From contig PUQB01000659.1 in NCBI GenBank assembly GCA_003024785.1, positions 62,001 to 126,000 of the forward strand: a stretch of DNA of 64,000 nucleotides. Reading direction: 5' to 3'. Each line of letters begins with the position of its first letter. Position 1 is the stretch's first letter. The position numbers were made by a program, and so were the translations under genes. Source of the DNA: Selaginella tamariscina. Lineage: Eukaryota > Streptophyta > Lycopodiopsida > Selaginellales > Selaginellaceae. A model generated the notes under the pieces. It saw only the letters and a program-made list of their open reading frames with translations, had not been told where the DNA came from and made no database searches. Of this stretch, positions 49,501-62,541 are shown in pieces.

Positions 49501-50755
49501 CGAGACAAGTGGATGTTTTTGATATTAATCATGAAGCTTTTAAATAAACTTGCAACAGAGATAGACAAAACCTGTGGTAATGAACATACAATGTACAAGA
49601 GGAGACAAGTTTGCGAAACATCTCAAATTAAATCTAGCAACACACACCGTCTAGAATATGTAAATGTGAATGTCCCCATTTGTGACTTTAGTTTAAAACG
49701 TAACATCACCTTTGGATAAATATCAATTGGTACTTGCTAAGTTGGTAACTAAAAATATTTACGAGATAAGGTGGTAATTCATACAGTTCTAAAACAATCA
49801 CAAGTAACTTGCATGACATATTTAACAAAGGAGAGATTCTTGCATTCCTAAAATAAGATCATTAAATGTTGCACCTTATGTTACATGCTTACATTTATTC
49901 AATGATGTTTCTAGTAAAATGTGACTATGGTTTTGTAGAAATGAGGTCACACATTCTTAGCACTTAAAAAATTCATTAATAACATTTCAAAGATACCAGT
50001 GGAGTGGTCAGTTGTAATAAATACCAACTTAATTGATAAGGAGATCATGGAGCTTGAACGAGGAGGTTCTTTTAAGAAAATAATTGGAAAGATATCTAAT
50101 TGATCACAACCAACTTCTTCTAAAAGACTAGAAAAATAGATGTGGCTGATGGTGATAAACTACCAACAAAACATTATGGTAAAGCATTTGACAAAGAAAG
50201 AGTCCTTCAACAACAATGAAGGAGCGCATGAACTGAGCATATGAGTTGAAATGTAGAGGTTTTTTCAAGTTTTGCGTTCTTATGGGGCTAAAGGTGAAGA
50301 AATATACATTAAATATCATATAAAAATGTATGAGACCCTACCCTAGCTTTCCTTTAAGTACCCTTTCTTACTTGAAATATTCTTTAGCATCCAATATTTT
50401 AAAATTTTCTAAAATAAGATTGAAATATTCTTGAACATTTAATGTTCTAGAATTTTGTAGGATAAATTGGAATATCTTAGTATATTTTGGTAGTTGATAA
50501 AAGTAGATCTCATGAGATTTGGCTTTGGAAGTTCTTAGCTTATAACTACTTATTGATTTGGTGTGGATGCTTTTTGTGTGGTGGTTTATGTTTTTAATTT
50601 TTAATTTTCATTATAATATAGTGATAAGGCAAGTGCTTTATAATTAAATACTATGCATAAATTAAAGACTACATCGTATATAAAGGAGAGGGTACTTGTT
50701 TTAAAATTTTTATATTTTATTATTCATATGTATATATATATATATAAAAATATTT
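49495..50755. repeat. Duplicated block P, copy 1, ending in an F-box 3' relic
   Basis: This block matches 58165-59425 in the same orientation over about 1.25 kb with scattered small indels. Its last part (about 50518-50700) is homologous to the 3' end and downstream region of the F-box gene at 61554-61730. No intact protein is seen. Confidence 0.88.
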
Positions 50756-51140
50756 TACCTCATGACAATGCTGAAAATCCATGTTCTCAACTGTTTCATT
50801 ACATCTGCAAAATGATAGTTAGTTAGCCTTATAATTATCAAGGTATATTATTTACCTTATTAATGTGTTACCCATGTTTGAACTAAAAGCTTCTTCAATC
50901 CTTGAGAATTTATTTTCTGTACAAATATAATAATATACAAAAATGCCTTATGTTACACTCATTTACAACAATTCGTCACTTTAACAATTCATTAACAATT
51001 CTTCTTTGTGTTACCTTTTGAGTGAGGGAAGAGGGTTTTAGCCGCTTGGAAAATGGTCCAACATCTCTCGTATCTTTTGTTGATGTTTCCATGGTCAATA
51101 AAGTAAGTGAATGTTCTGTACTCCTCGAGATAACTTCCGG
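50756..51140. repeat. Duplicated block R, copy 1
   Basis: This matches 63640-64000 (cut by the window end) in the same orientation. It covers the low-coding gap and the exon end of the gene remnant on the minus strand. Confidence 0.85.
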
Positions 51141-52295
51141 TCTAATATCTAGTTCAAGATCGTTTTTAGACTTCGACATTGAACCAGATTCCTCATCAGA
51201 GCTATTGCACTTCTTGGGAGGGAACTTTCCCAAATACTCTTGTATGGGTTTGTTGGGGTAGTCATTTGAGAACCTCTCTATCCAGTTATTTAAGTCCTCA
51301 ACCATGGTCTTATCCTTTTCAACAACAAACACACATGTATCCCGAAGGTAACACTCCTTCAAGACGGATCCCCTAGTGCAGTAGTCAAAAACCCATGCAT
51401 CACTGTGAGGACCCCTGATCAAATTGACGATGCTCCGTGAAACTTAACTTGTAATGTTTGGATAACGTACATTGCCGAATATGTCCCTATGTATGGAGGT
51501 TTAGGACGTTGGACTGCAAACAGATGCCTGGCTAGTCATTTGAAAGTTTGAAATTGTTTGCACATTCCTAACAACCAAGTGAACAACCATATGAATGAAC
51601 TTGGGATCAACATGTTCATATAAAAATCCTGTTCAATGATGTCTATTCTTCTTGGCGAAAACGAAGGCAAAAGTATCGATGAGAATCAAGAAATAACTAC
51701 CTGAAAACGTAGGTATCAGTTAAGAGTGCAAGTTATGAATTCAATAATAAATACCTTCGATGTACATGCTTACATGGCTAAGTTTCTTCACCAAATCCTC
51801 TAGTGCCTTATCTGGCAAAGGATTTTTTGACACCCGCCGATCCATCACGAATAATTGAAACATTTCTTGTAAGCAGTGATGTTACCCATAAAGTTTCCGA
51901 ATCTGACAACAAACATCTATAGGGCTTGTCGTGATTCGTAGCATCCTCTTTTATAAGGTTCAACTCGATTCTTCGCTGCTGAAGAACTGCCATAAGAGAA
52001 GGCGTCATCACAATGTTCTCCTTTTGGTGTTGGCGTGCAATAGATTCTTGCCTAGATCTTCCGATTGGTTCACCCATTATACAAGCATATCATCGTCTGT
52101 CACATGCAAATATTTACTGATCTCTTCGTATGTTGAAGTCGAGGTCCAACCCAATTTGTAACAGTGTATTCCCAACCACTCCTTGAAGTGCCTAACCGTC
52201 TTTAGCTTCATTGCCTTAACATGGAAAGGAGAGGTGGGGCTGCTATTGTTAATCTGTAGTTTTCCATCAATCACCAAATCAGATAAGACATCCAT
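50976..52295 (-). pseudogene. Unrecognised gene remnant
   Basis: Three open pieces lie on the minus strand: 52295-52077 (72 residues, MDVLSDLVIDGKLQINN start), 52077-51808 (89 residues, whose ATG overlaps the stop of the previous piece) and 51422-50976 (148 residues, Ser/Lys-rich end with FSKRLKPSS). The third lacks an ATG and may be an exon. Composition looks like a real protein, but I recognise no domain. A paralogous stretch begins at the right window end (63.9-64 kb). It may be a decayed nuclear gene or part of an unknown mobile element. Confidence 0.4.
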
Positions 52296-52441
52296 CTCCT
52301 ACATCATTGTTCCATTTAAAAGCTTTAACCATGTGAGCTTGAAATCGTTGTCTACATCCTTATAGATTGAACAGACTTAGCCTTTGCTGGCTTACTGGGT
52401 TACTTTGCAGACTTTTCCGAGGGCTTCTCTCTCTATATATT

Positions 52442-53235
52442 CAACTCCCCCTTAACTTCCTCTCAAATGCACGATAGATTGTCCTGCAATTGCCCTTATG
52501 TCCTGGACTGTTAGAGTTAGTCAACTCACTCCAAGAGGCGTCTCCTTTCGCATATATGCCTCAGAGCCTCTAGTTTCAGTTGGAGCAAGATGGCAATGTT
52601 CCTCGCACTTGTTGCACTGGATGGAAGATGAAGCATCCAAGTCGAGGGCCTAACAAGGATCGAACTCGCAGCCTCATATAGGGATGCATAACCCACATGG
52701 CCAACCCACCAGTTATGAGTGAGGCATTGAAGTAGATAGCTCCTAATGTGTATGAGCAGGCTGGGCACAGCTTGTTTCTTTGAGGTCCTTGTACCCTCTT
52801 GCTCAAATCTATAATTATATTTTATAATGATCTACATAGATAATTATACATTTATATATATGTATTGTTTATGTATATATGTTGCTATTACGGACGTAAA
52901 CCACTCTTTTCAAATGCCTTATTACCTGAATTGGTTTAGAACTTTAGATTCTTCATTTAGTACCTCACAAGCCTTCATTGTTTGTGTGGGAGCGGGATCG
53001 ATGGAAGAGGAGGAAACAAAGATTTCTGTGAATACTTTTTGAAATGAGATACGTGAGAACTTCTCGACCAAGTGCTATGTAAACTCAAAATTTACCTTTC
53101 TCAACCAAATGACGTTTAGTGTATGGATGGTAATCATTGGCTTTAATGGCTAAACATAATAAAGAGGAGGAGCCTTATTGTAGTGGTAAAGAATACAACA
53201 CTAAAAATCTAGGATGATTATAAGAAAGTGACACT
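52442..53235. repeat. Duplicated block Q, copy 2
   Basis: This is the partner of 48030-49500, without the middle segment. At about 52577 the two shared parts are joined directly. Confidence 0.88.
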
Positions 53236-56200
53236 CATCCAAACATTAATGACAACAAACATGTAAGTGGACAATGCTCCCACTAACCAAATGGTTTTAA
53301 TGCATGTTTACAAGTGTGTATTGCTCTTGCTTCGACCTCCATCAAAAACAAAGATACCACAACAACTATATGCTCTACACCAATGCATTAAATATGAAAA
53401 CTTAAGTCTTTGGGTCTCTATTGAAGGCAACCCACATGATGATATTTTTGGAGTAAGTCATGTGCTTTATATTTCATTATAAAGTTATCATAATTTATAT
53501 CCATGTTTGTCCTTGGTGCCGAGGACATTAGTCATCCTCGGTGCTGAGGCAGACTTTTATATTTATTTGGTTCTATTTCTAGTAGCACATTACAGGACTA
53601 AGGAGAGAGAAGATCAATAAGGCTAGGAGAAAGGAAAGGCAAGTGTAACTATGACTAACAATATCACTTTGATGGTCGGTATGGAGGAAATTTGGAAGAC
53701 ATAACCAATTGGATGAAGAAGTTTCTTGATAAGATACATTTGAAGTCACCTCATTTATAATGGTATTCATACATTTTAAGAGTTTTCAATGTATTGAAAA
53801 AGCATAAGAGAGAACTTTTTAGATACCACATCCACTAAGTTGCATGTTGTATGCTATTGAGGTAAACACCGATTCTAGTTTATGCTAAGCATGACTTGAT
53901 TTGCATGTTTTAAATTTTGCAAGTTTGACAAACAATGTTCCTCCCTCCCCTTATTTATGCAAGGGCTTCATGATGTAAATGTCTACACTCGAACACATTC
54001 CATTCAATAACAAATTGAATCTTAAGTTCTCTCCATGTGTAATAGATGATGAGATTGAAGAAGTGCCCATGTACCTTAATCTTAATGTGGGTCTCAGAAA
54101 ATGATTTTAACTTTTACAATGATATGAATCTTCTATGAGTTAAAGGGAAGCAAAGCAAGGAGAAGAGGTTAGAATTGGCATTGGCCAACATTTTGACTAT
54201 GATGCACTAGAGCAACAAAAGAACTATACATATTGATGATGAGCTTTTCTCATTCTCTGACTTAGAATCAGAAGAGGAGCTTGGGACCATAAGGTTATTA
54301 TCGTGCGACATCACATGCCTAGGGGCCTCGCTTCTAGTTTGAGATTCAAGGATATAGGACCAAATCTAAATGCCTTGGAGAGATTCATGGTTTTCTACAA
54401 AGCAAATCGACCAAAAATGTTAGTGGCACATCAACCTCCACATTTGAAGAAGTTGGAACTGCAATATACAAACTCATAGTTGGTGGATTTTTATAAGGGT
54501 TGTCACAAAGGGCAAACAGTGATCCTAAGTCATGGAACCTCACAACAAACATTATGACTATGAGAAGAGTTTTCTTTATCTTATGCGACAAGTTCTTTGC
54601 TGAAGATGGTTATGTTTCATCATAGGTAAAATAGAAATGAAGCATCTCTTGGCTTAACCGAAGTTTAGGCTACTTCAAGAGGTTTGCTTTCTCAACATCA
54701 ACAAAACTGGTTAGGGAACGACAGATATATTTTCTTTCTTATGTAAGAAAATATAACTAACCATTGTTCTTACTTTGAATTCTAACCTTCTTTGGTCACC
54801 TATCTACATCCTTGGTGTCGAGGATGGAATGAGCCACTAGAGAGGTTCAATTATTGGGACCTCGGACATCGAAGATTGTTACGGCTTATGACAGGTGTCA
54901 GAAGACCATCCATTGTAAATGAGCTAGTGTTTGTTTCGATCTACCAGATCATGAATTTGTCATTGCTTATGCTTGTAAAAGAGATGCCAGAGAAATTTAA
55001 GGAATACACTTCAAGTGTGTTCCAATGCTATCATGGATAAACTACTTCACACTGGAGCTTCTAATGGTTCTTACATGTAAGATCCACTAACTTTATTTAG
55101 AGAAACACTCATTGCAATGAGAAATCAAAGGCACTCATGAACTAATCTGACAAGGCCTGTGATTTTGTAATGGATTTCTTTATGGGAACGGAGAAGTCTT
55201 ATTGCTTCAGCAATAAAACACAATTGCAACATTATAGGCAATGATTCAAATAATAAAATGTTTTAATATGTGATGGAAACATAATGGATGGTCAAGACGG
55301 TGAACGGAGAAAATTGTGAAGATCATTGACAGTGACGAGGAGGATGAGAAAGAGACGAGCGATAAAGATGATTCAGATTAAGAGGTGGAGATAAATTGAC
55401 CAGGACCAAACCAAAAACATAAAGAGGATTGGAATTCACGTCTACCACCGAACGAAAGAAAAGACGTGTCAATGTCGAGAAGGAGTCAAGCCACCAAAAA
55501 GGCCAGTTGAGAAGACACACCTTCCATCCCACCTTGGAAAACATGGAGTAAAGGCTTGGTGATATTAACCAATTAAGAAAGGACACCCAAGCAAAAAGAA
55601 TAAAAAAAAGTTTTGATAATCTCTAGCCTTGCCAATAAGACAATTAATAAGATTGTTGGTGACAGTGCATCCACTGAAAGGACTGTGAAACAAAGGGGTA
55701 GACCTTCAAACAATCCCAAAAATTTAAGAAATAAATTATACTATTTATATGTTTCTTCTTTATTTATGGTTCTTTTTTTGTCTTTCAAAATATGGACAAT
55801 CCATACTCAGTGTCTTGTCAACACCAAAGATGAATGAACATTTTCTAGATGAAAAAATCATTGGAATTAACCTACTTCCATCCTCCTCGGGTTGACGGGC
55901 ACACTTTTCATTACAAGGATAGAGGGATTTACAACATTTCGTTCATCGTAACGACTGCGAGACTAAAGCAGATATAAAACATATATACAACATAAGTTAT
56001 TTAATAATATATGTAACATACTCATGGTTGTTAGTCTTGCAAAAAAAAAAGTGAATAAAAGATCTGCATAAATTGATATTTCAAAAGGGAAATATCTCAC
56101 CTCATCCTCGGTGTCGGAAGATGACTTTTCATACACAAAACACAAAGTAATTGAAAAATATATGGTTTTTTGGATCCATAGAATTCAATGTATGGACAAT

Positions 56201-58164
56201 TGTATGAACGTGATGAAGTGGCAATACAGATGATGATGTTAGCATGCAACGCTCACAATAGACACACTCCACAAATACTTATTTTTTTTTATTTCTTTAT
56301 GAGAAGCATACTCAAAGTTCGGAGATAGATTAAATATTTATAGAAGATTAATAGATTTATAGAAAAAAATATAGAATTCTATTAAGATTTTAATTACATT
56401 TTAATTGATTTATTGCTACAAACTCTTAAGATTAGTATTATAATGTTAAAATGATAAATTAACACCTTGTTAATGCTGCAATATTAATTGATACACATTC
56501 ATATTGATCAATAATAAGTTAATGTCTATCGATATGGAGTGTGTCATCTTTAGGGCTAGGTATTCCCAACCAGCATATTCTCTCTTTATGAAAAATATTT
56601 GGTATATTTTTTTAAAAGGAAGTAGATTTGGTTTAAAACATTAAGAAAATAAATTATATTTGGCTTTAAATTTTAAATAAATAAAGAAAAACATTCAAAC
56701 TTATTTTAGTTACGAAATCAATATTTATTTATTCTTTAAAAAAAAATTTTTAATGATATTCACATTTTTTTTTCTGATAGCATGGGTTGAAAACTTTGGA
56801 TATCCCCTTGGTAAACTAAAATGTTGATGAAAAAACAAATATGAGGTGCTTACATGGTTTTAAACCTATTTGTTAAAATCTTCACAATCACATGTTGGGA
56901 ATTAGCTCCATACATTTTGATGTGGTTGAAGAAACAATGATTGGACATTTCTCATGGACAATGTGAATAGATCAATTTGTGTTGGAATTTTACGTTATGA
57001 AAATACATTGTTCGCATGTGTTAATGATAGAAAATGAGAATCAAATTGATTGAGAGGAACCCTTATATTTTATTGGCAACTCCTTCATTGTTCCCACTTA
57101 GACATATTGAATGTAGTACTTGATCAAGCAACTGCTAACACCTCATAGTTCCAGAGTTGAAGAACAATCGACTTCGTCAACACATGATGCATTTCAAAAT
57201 TAACGTCCATTATTTCAATAGTGCAAAGTATTTATAAAGCACCATTGCAAGGAGAATGAGTGTGTAGGGAGCATAGAACACTCAAAACTTCCATTGTTGT
57301 AGTCAGCCAATCCATGTTTCAGTATTATGTATTATGCTAATCTCATGATGTCAGGCTAAACAAACTTGCCATACATTGTTCTATCCATATGCATCCTTAT
57401 CATGTAACGTATAAAAAATGAAGAAGATGGTGAAGGAGAAGGTAAGTAGTCAAAACTAAAAGGTCTAAGATTTATTTAAAAGAAAGTTATCCAAGAAATA
57501 GTAAAAACAAAGCTTTTTACAATGGATGAGAACTAACAAAATTCATTAACAACAAAAGGATTACTCAGTATGTTGGACAAATTAAAATCACTTGCTAATA
57601 ATAAAATTTATGTTTTTTAGTGTAGTTATGTTAAAAGGTACACTTGAGCTCAAGTACTATTGCTTGGTAATACTCAAACTTGAGTAGTATTGATGGAATT
57701 ACTTGAGCTTGAATAGTATTGATTGGTACTACTCAAGCTCGAGCGGTATTATTCTACTCAAGTTCAAGTGGAACTTTCTAATACTACTCATCATATCAAA
57801 AAGCATGATAAATTAATACAACTTGACCTCGAGTGATATATCTCAATATAATTGTGATTTTCTTACTAATTAAGAAGATGAATGTACAACATTCAACAAG
57901 GCGAGACATATAAAAATGAATTTTCCAGCATTATATATCTTCGACAACATACAAATATTTATTTCAAGGATCTCGATTTACATATCAACTAATAGATCCA
58001 ACAAAGAAGAAGTGCTTTGTAATGAAAATGTTAACAAAAGGACTTAGAAGTGGGGTAGATCTACTGAGAAGAATAAAATGAAGAGAAGATTTGGAAAGCT
58101 TGGGTTCATTTTAATTGAACAATTATTGAATTAATGTCCAAGAGATGCCGTACACCAATGAACA
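53236..58164. other. Long AT-rich stretch, no gene recognised
   Basis: Only short open frames occur (the longest about 80-90 residues, such as 54792-55040 on plus and 55586-55323 on minus) and none shows a known domain. In relation to the Q-P-R order of copy 1, this 4.9-kb stretch is extra, so it may be inserted DNA. A second palindrome cluster lies at 57635-57860. Confidence 0.5.
57635..57860. repeat. Second cluster of CTTGAGCTCAAG-type palindromes
   Basis: Five or six diverged copies of the palindrome core seen at 35.5 kb occur at steps of about 31 bases (about 57645, 57676, 57708, 57739, 57760 and 57820). Confidence 0.75.
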
Positions 58165-59425
58165 ATTCAAAGAAAGACAAGTGGATGTTTTTAATATTAA
58201 TCATGAAGCTTTTAAATAAGTTTGCAACAGAGATAGACAAAACCTGTGGTAATGAACATACAATGTACAAGAGGAGACAAGTTTGCGAAACATCTCAAAT
58301 CAAATCTAGCAACACACACCGTCTAGAATATGTGAATGTGAATGTCCCCATTTGTGACTTTAGTTCAAAACGTAACATCACCTTTGGATAAAATCAATTG
58401 GTACTTGCGAAGTTGGTAACTAAAAAAGATATTTACGAGATAAGGTGGTAATTCATACAGTTCTAAAACAATCACAAGTAACTTGCATGACATATTTAAC
58501 AAAGGAGAGATTCTTGCATTCCTAAAATAAGATCATTAAATGTTGCACCTTATGTTACATGCTTACATTTATTCAATGATGTTTCTAGTAAAATGTGACT
58601 ATGGTTTTGTAGAAATGAGGTCACACATTCTTAGCACCTTAAAAAATCCATTAATAACATTTCAAAGATACCAGTGGAGTGGTCAGTTGTAATAAATACA
58701 ACTTAATTGATAAGGAGATCATGGAGTTTGAGAGGAGGTTTTCTTTTTAAGAAAATAATTGGAAAGATATCTAATTGATCACAACCAACTTCTTCTGAAA
58801 GACTAGAAGAATAGATGTGGCTGATGGTGATAAACTACCAACAAAATTACGGTAAAGCATTTGACAAAGAAAGAGTCCTTCAACAACAATGAAGGAGCGC
58901 ATGAACTGAGCATATGAGTTGAAATGTAGAGGTTTTTCAAGTTTTGCGTTCTTATGGGGCTAAAGGTGAGGAAATATACGTTAAATATCATATAAGAATG
59001 TATGAGACCCTACCTTAGCTTTCCTTTAAGTACCTTTCTTACTTGAAATATTCTTTAACATCCAATATTTTAAAATTTTCTAAAATAAGATTGAAATATT
59101 TTGAACATTTAATGTTCTAGAATCTTGTAGGATAAGATTGGAATATCTTGGTATATTTTGGTAGTTGATGAAAGTAGATCTCATGGATTTGGCTTTGGAA
59201 GTCCTTAGCTTATAACTACTTATTGATTTGGTGTGGATGCTTTTTTGTGGTGGTTTATGTTTTTACTTTTAATTTTCATTATAATATAGTGATAAGGCAA
59301 GTGCTTTGTAATTAAATACTATGCATAAATTAAAGACTACATCATATACAAAGGAGGGTACTTGTTTTAAAATATTTTATATTTTATTATTCATATGTAT
59401 ATATATATATATATATAATAATATT
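58165..59425. repeat. Duplicated block P, copy 2, with F-box 3' relic
   Basis: This is the partner of 49495-50755. The part at about 59185-59360 resembles the end of the F-box gene at 61.55-61.73 kb, including GATTTGGCTTTGGAAGTCCT. Confidence 0.88.
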
Positions 59426-59904
59426 AAAATATTTATACATTAAATTGTTATTTAAATGTATTAATATTCTTTATTTTTATTTTATTAAAACAAATTTATT
59501 TATGAAGTTCCATTATGTCACTTCACTAAATTACACACCCCCTTTGTGGTTGTTTTTCGTGTATTTAAAATAATCTTTTATATATAAATGTTTATATATT
59601 GTAGATAAATATGCTTTAGTTGATTAATAAATATAATACTGTTGGATGGAGATTAACATAAAGAAAATAAACGTTAAAACAAAGAAATTATGAAAAAAAT
59701 AAAAATAAGAAATTTATTAGGCAATACTAAAGATATCAATACTAAGTTCATAAATTTATACTTTTTACTTTTAATTGCTTATATTATAATGTGATTTATA
59801 TTGAAGATGAATATAAAAATTTAAAAAACAAGGATGGTAATATACATATTTTTCAATTACAATTTATGATCAATTTTGTGCAAAGGAATATACTTAATGC
59901 ACAT

Positions 59905-59930
59905 AGACACGTGTAATGTACACGTGGATA
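59905..59930. promoter_or_regulatory. Paired G-box/ABRE-like motifs upstream of the F-box gene
   Basis: ACACGTGT (59907-59914) and CACGTGG (59921-59927) lie about 390 bases before the F-box start, followed by a TATATATATA stretch near 59963. These cores bind bZIP/bHLH factors in plants; function here is inference. Confidence 0.4.
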
Positions 59931-60311
59931 CGAGCATTGCGTGGTTGTACGTGGGTATCCTCGATATATATATGACTAGAATATAACCCTACCTATCCTA
60001 CATAGTATTGAAGTCTTGGTTGAGGTATGTTCTTAATAAAGCTACGAATATTTATGGAATTCTAGTTTTTAAGTATTTTGATTTGTACATATTACATATA
60101 TAAACATTTTCCCTTCCTATTTGTTCTATATTGTATGTATTTGTTAATAAAGATACATGAATCCCACCCTTGGTAGTTTTGTTCATTCATAATATGTAAA
60201 AATATATAAATATTTTTCTTTCTTAAAATTAGTTTTAAATTGTCATGTATGTGTATGGAATTCGGATTATGAATTATATAATATAGATACTTTTACTTCT
60301 TAATATAAGAC

Positions 60312-61582
60312 ATGTTTCATTTCAATGGCAGATTTAAAGAAACAATGGAGGGTGGGAGGGTTAAGAAGAGAGCAAGAGTCATTCCACAACCTTCACCATC
60401 TCTTCCATATCTACCAATGGACATTCAATGTGTTATCTTGTTTAAGCTTCCTTTTCCAAGTTTGTTGTGTGCTCGATCTGTATGCAAGGCATGGAAGGAT
60501 TCGATTGATTCAGATAGTTTTAGGAGCACATATCGTGACACAAGCGTGTGTGTCATGGCTCTCTCTTGGAGGAATACCCGTAAGGGCCCAAGTGGCAATA
60601 ATCAATTAGTTATATACAGTGGCTCTTTAGCCAAGTGGTTTCGAATTGGCTGCTTAGAGTGTAGAATGGCATGGTCTTGCTCAAAGTCAGGTTTGGTGCT
60701 TTTAAGTGGTTATCCCTTGGTCAACACAAGCATGACACAGCCATTTGTAGTGGGGAATCCCATCACAAACAATTGGAAGGAGCTGCCTCCTTTACCACCA
60801 ATGGAGGTTTATATGGGGGTTATATATGTCATGAGTTTGCCACAATTTTAGACATTGGTAATGGTTATTATCAGGTTATGGTCTCCGTCAATTCATATAA
60901 CAATATGACTTCAAGAAGTTTAGTTTTGGTTTATGACTCTAAAGCATTGAATTGGACTAAGCATCACGTGGGATTGCCTACTTATATGGAACACCTTTAC
61001 GATGGGAGTTGCGTGACAATTGTTGCAGAAGATGGTAAAATGTATGTGACGCCCAAGAGATCCAGGTATGTTGTGTGGAGGTATTTTGCATGTTATAGTG
61101 CAGAAAATGGTAGAGAGTGGGAAGTTTCGCTACATGAACCCAAGCGTGCACATGCGATTGCATTGGTGAATTGGAGAGGAATGCTTTACATGGTTGGGTA
61201 CTATGAGGTGAACAATGCAATGGTACTTGGAATATGGTTGATCCACATGCAAGGGATGCGTTTTATAAGTGAGATATGGATAGATATGTGGCCTAAAACA
61301 TTTGGGCCAAGTAGGACCAACTGGACATCATTTGTGAACTGTTGTAAATCATCAAGTAAATTTCATGTGATTTGTTAAATTTGAGTAAATCATATATTTG
61401 CATTTATGTTTTAGATTTTCGATGGGAGGCACATGAATAATCGTGATGCAATGCGTATGATTCTATATGATATGAGGAAGGATGTTTGGAACATAAAGAT
61501 TTTTAAGAACAAGCCTAATGGATGGGCTTGTGGACCTGGGTACGATCTGTGGGATTTGGCTTTGGAAGTCCTTAGTTTGTAA
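60312..61582 (+). CDS. F-box protein with kelch-like C-terminal part, 2 exons, one frame slip
   Basis: The first exon opens with MFHFNGRFKETMEGGRVKKR, then an F-box (YLPMDIQCVILFKLPFPSLL, ARSVCKAWKDSI; about residues 34-70). A beta-propeller-like region follows (VVGNPITNNWKELPPLPPM, LVLVYDSKALNW, HEPKRAHAIALVNWRGMLYM). Exon 2 (61415-61582) gives IFDGRHMNNRDAMRMILYDM and ends DLALEVLSL. The best intron is 61357-61414, phase 0, short. Such proteins recruit substrates to SCF ubiquitin ligases. Met12 (MEGGRV) is an alternative start. The frame changes at GGGGG (60815-60819): one more G would join EVYMGG with YICHEFATILDIGNGYY. Total length would be about 400 residues, usual for the group. Confidence 0.82.
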
Positions 61583-62541
61583 TTACCTATACTTTTATTG
61601 ATTTGGTGTGAATGGTTTTGTGTGGAGTTTATGTTTTTTTTTTTTAATTTTCATTTTAATAGTGTTAAGGCAAGTGCTTTGTAATTAAAAACTATACATA
61701 AATTAAAGACTACACTAATGGGGAGTGTAATAAATGACTAAAATAACAAGCTTGTTTTATAATATTTTATATACTAAATCATTATTTAAATGTGTTAATA
61801 TTCCTTTTTTTTGTTTTTTTACAATAAATTTTTTTATAAAGTTTTATTATGTCACTTCAATGAATTAGACACCCCCTTTATTTATGTATTATGGTTGTTG
61901 TTTGTGTATTTAAATAAATTTTCTTACAAGGTTTTATACATAAATGTTTTGTATTGTAGATAGATATGCTTTGGTGGTTAATGAATATAATATTGGTGAT
62001 TAATAAATATAATAGAGAGATTAAAAAAGAAAATAAACATTAACAAACAAGAAGAAACTAGGTCAAAAAATTTTAAAAATAAATTTATTATGCAAAAGTG
62101 AGGATAAAATCGACATTAACAAATTGTTATTATTATTATTTTACTAACAATAATGCACATTGTAACTAAAATGGGCATGATACATGAAAATGAGAATATA
62201 AAATAAATTGCTAATTAATATTTAAGTTTTAATTTTTAATCAATTGTTTAATTAATATTTAATTAAGACTTAAATATTAATTAATTAACAAATTAATCCT
62301 TCAATAACCTTACTTAGTAAGGAATATTCCTAAAATATCTTAGAATATTCATATTATTCTTCGTTGTAAAAATAGTTTACAATAATTAAAAAATATTATC
62401 AAACATAAACAAATGAAATTATTTCCTTATCAACCTGTTAATATATTTATAAATACTTTCTCCTTAACAATACATAGAAATGTCCTTATTTTGTTTAAGT
62501 CATCACTTTCCAGATTAATCAAATCATTTTGGTCAATATCT
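61583..62541. other. AT-rich spacer with MITE-like half
   Basis: The first 150 bases are the F-box 3' flank that recurs at 50.5 and 59.2 kb. At 62155-62235 lies a match to the right half of the MITE-like element at 36045-36285. Nothing else is seen. Confidence 0.6.
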
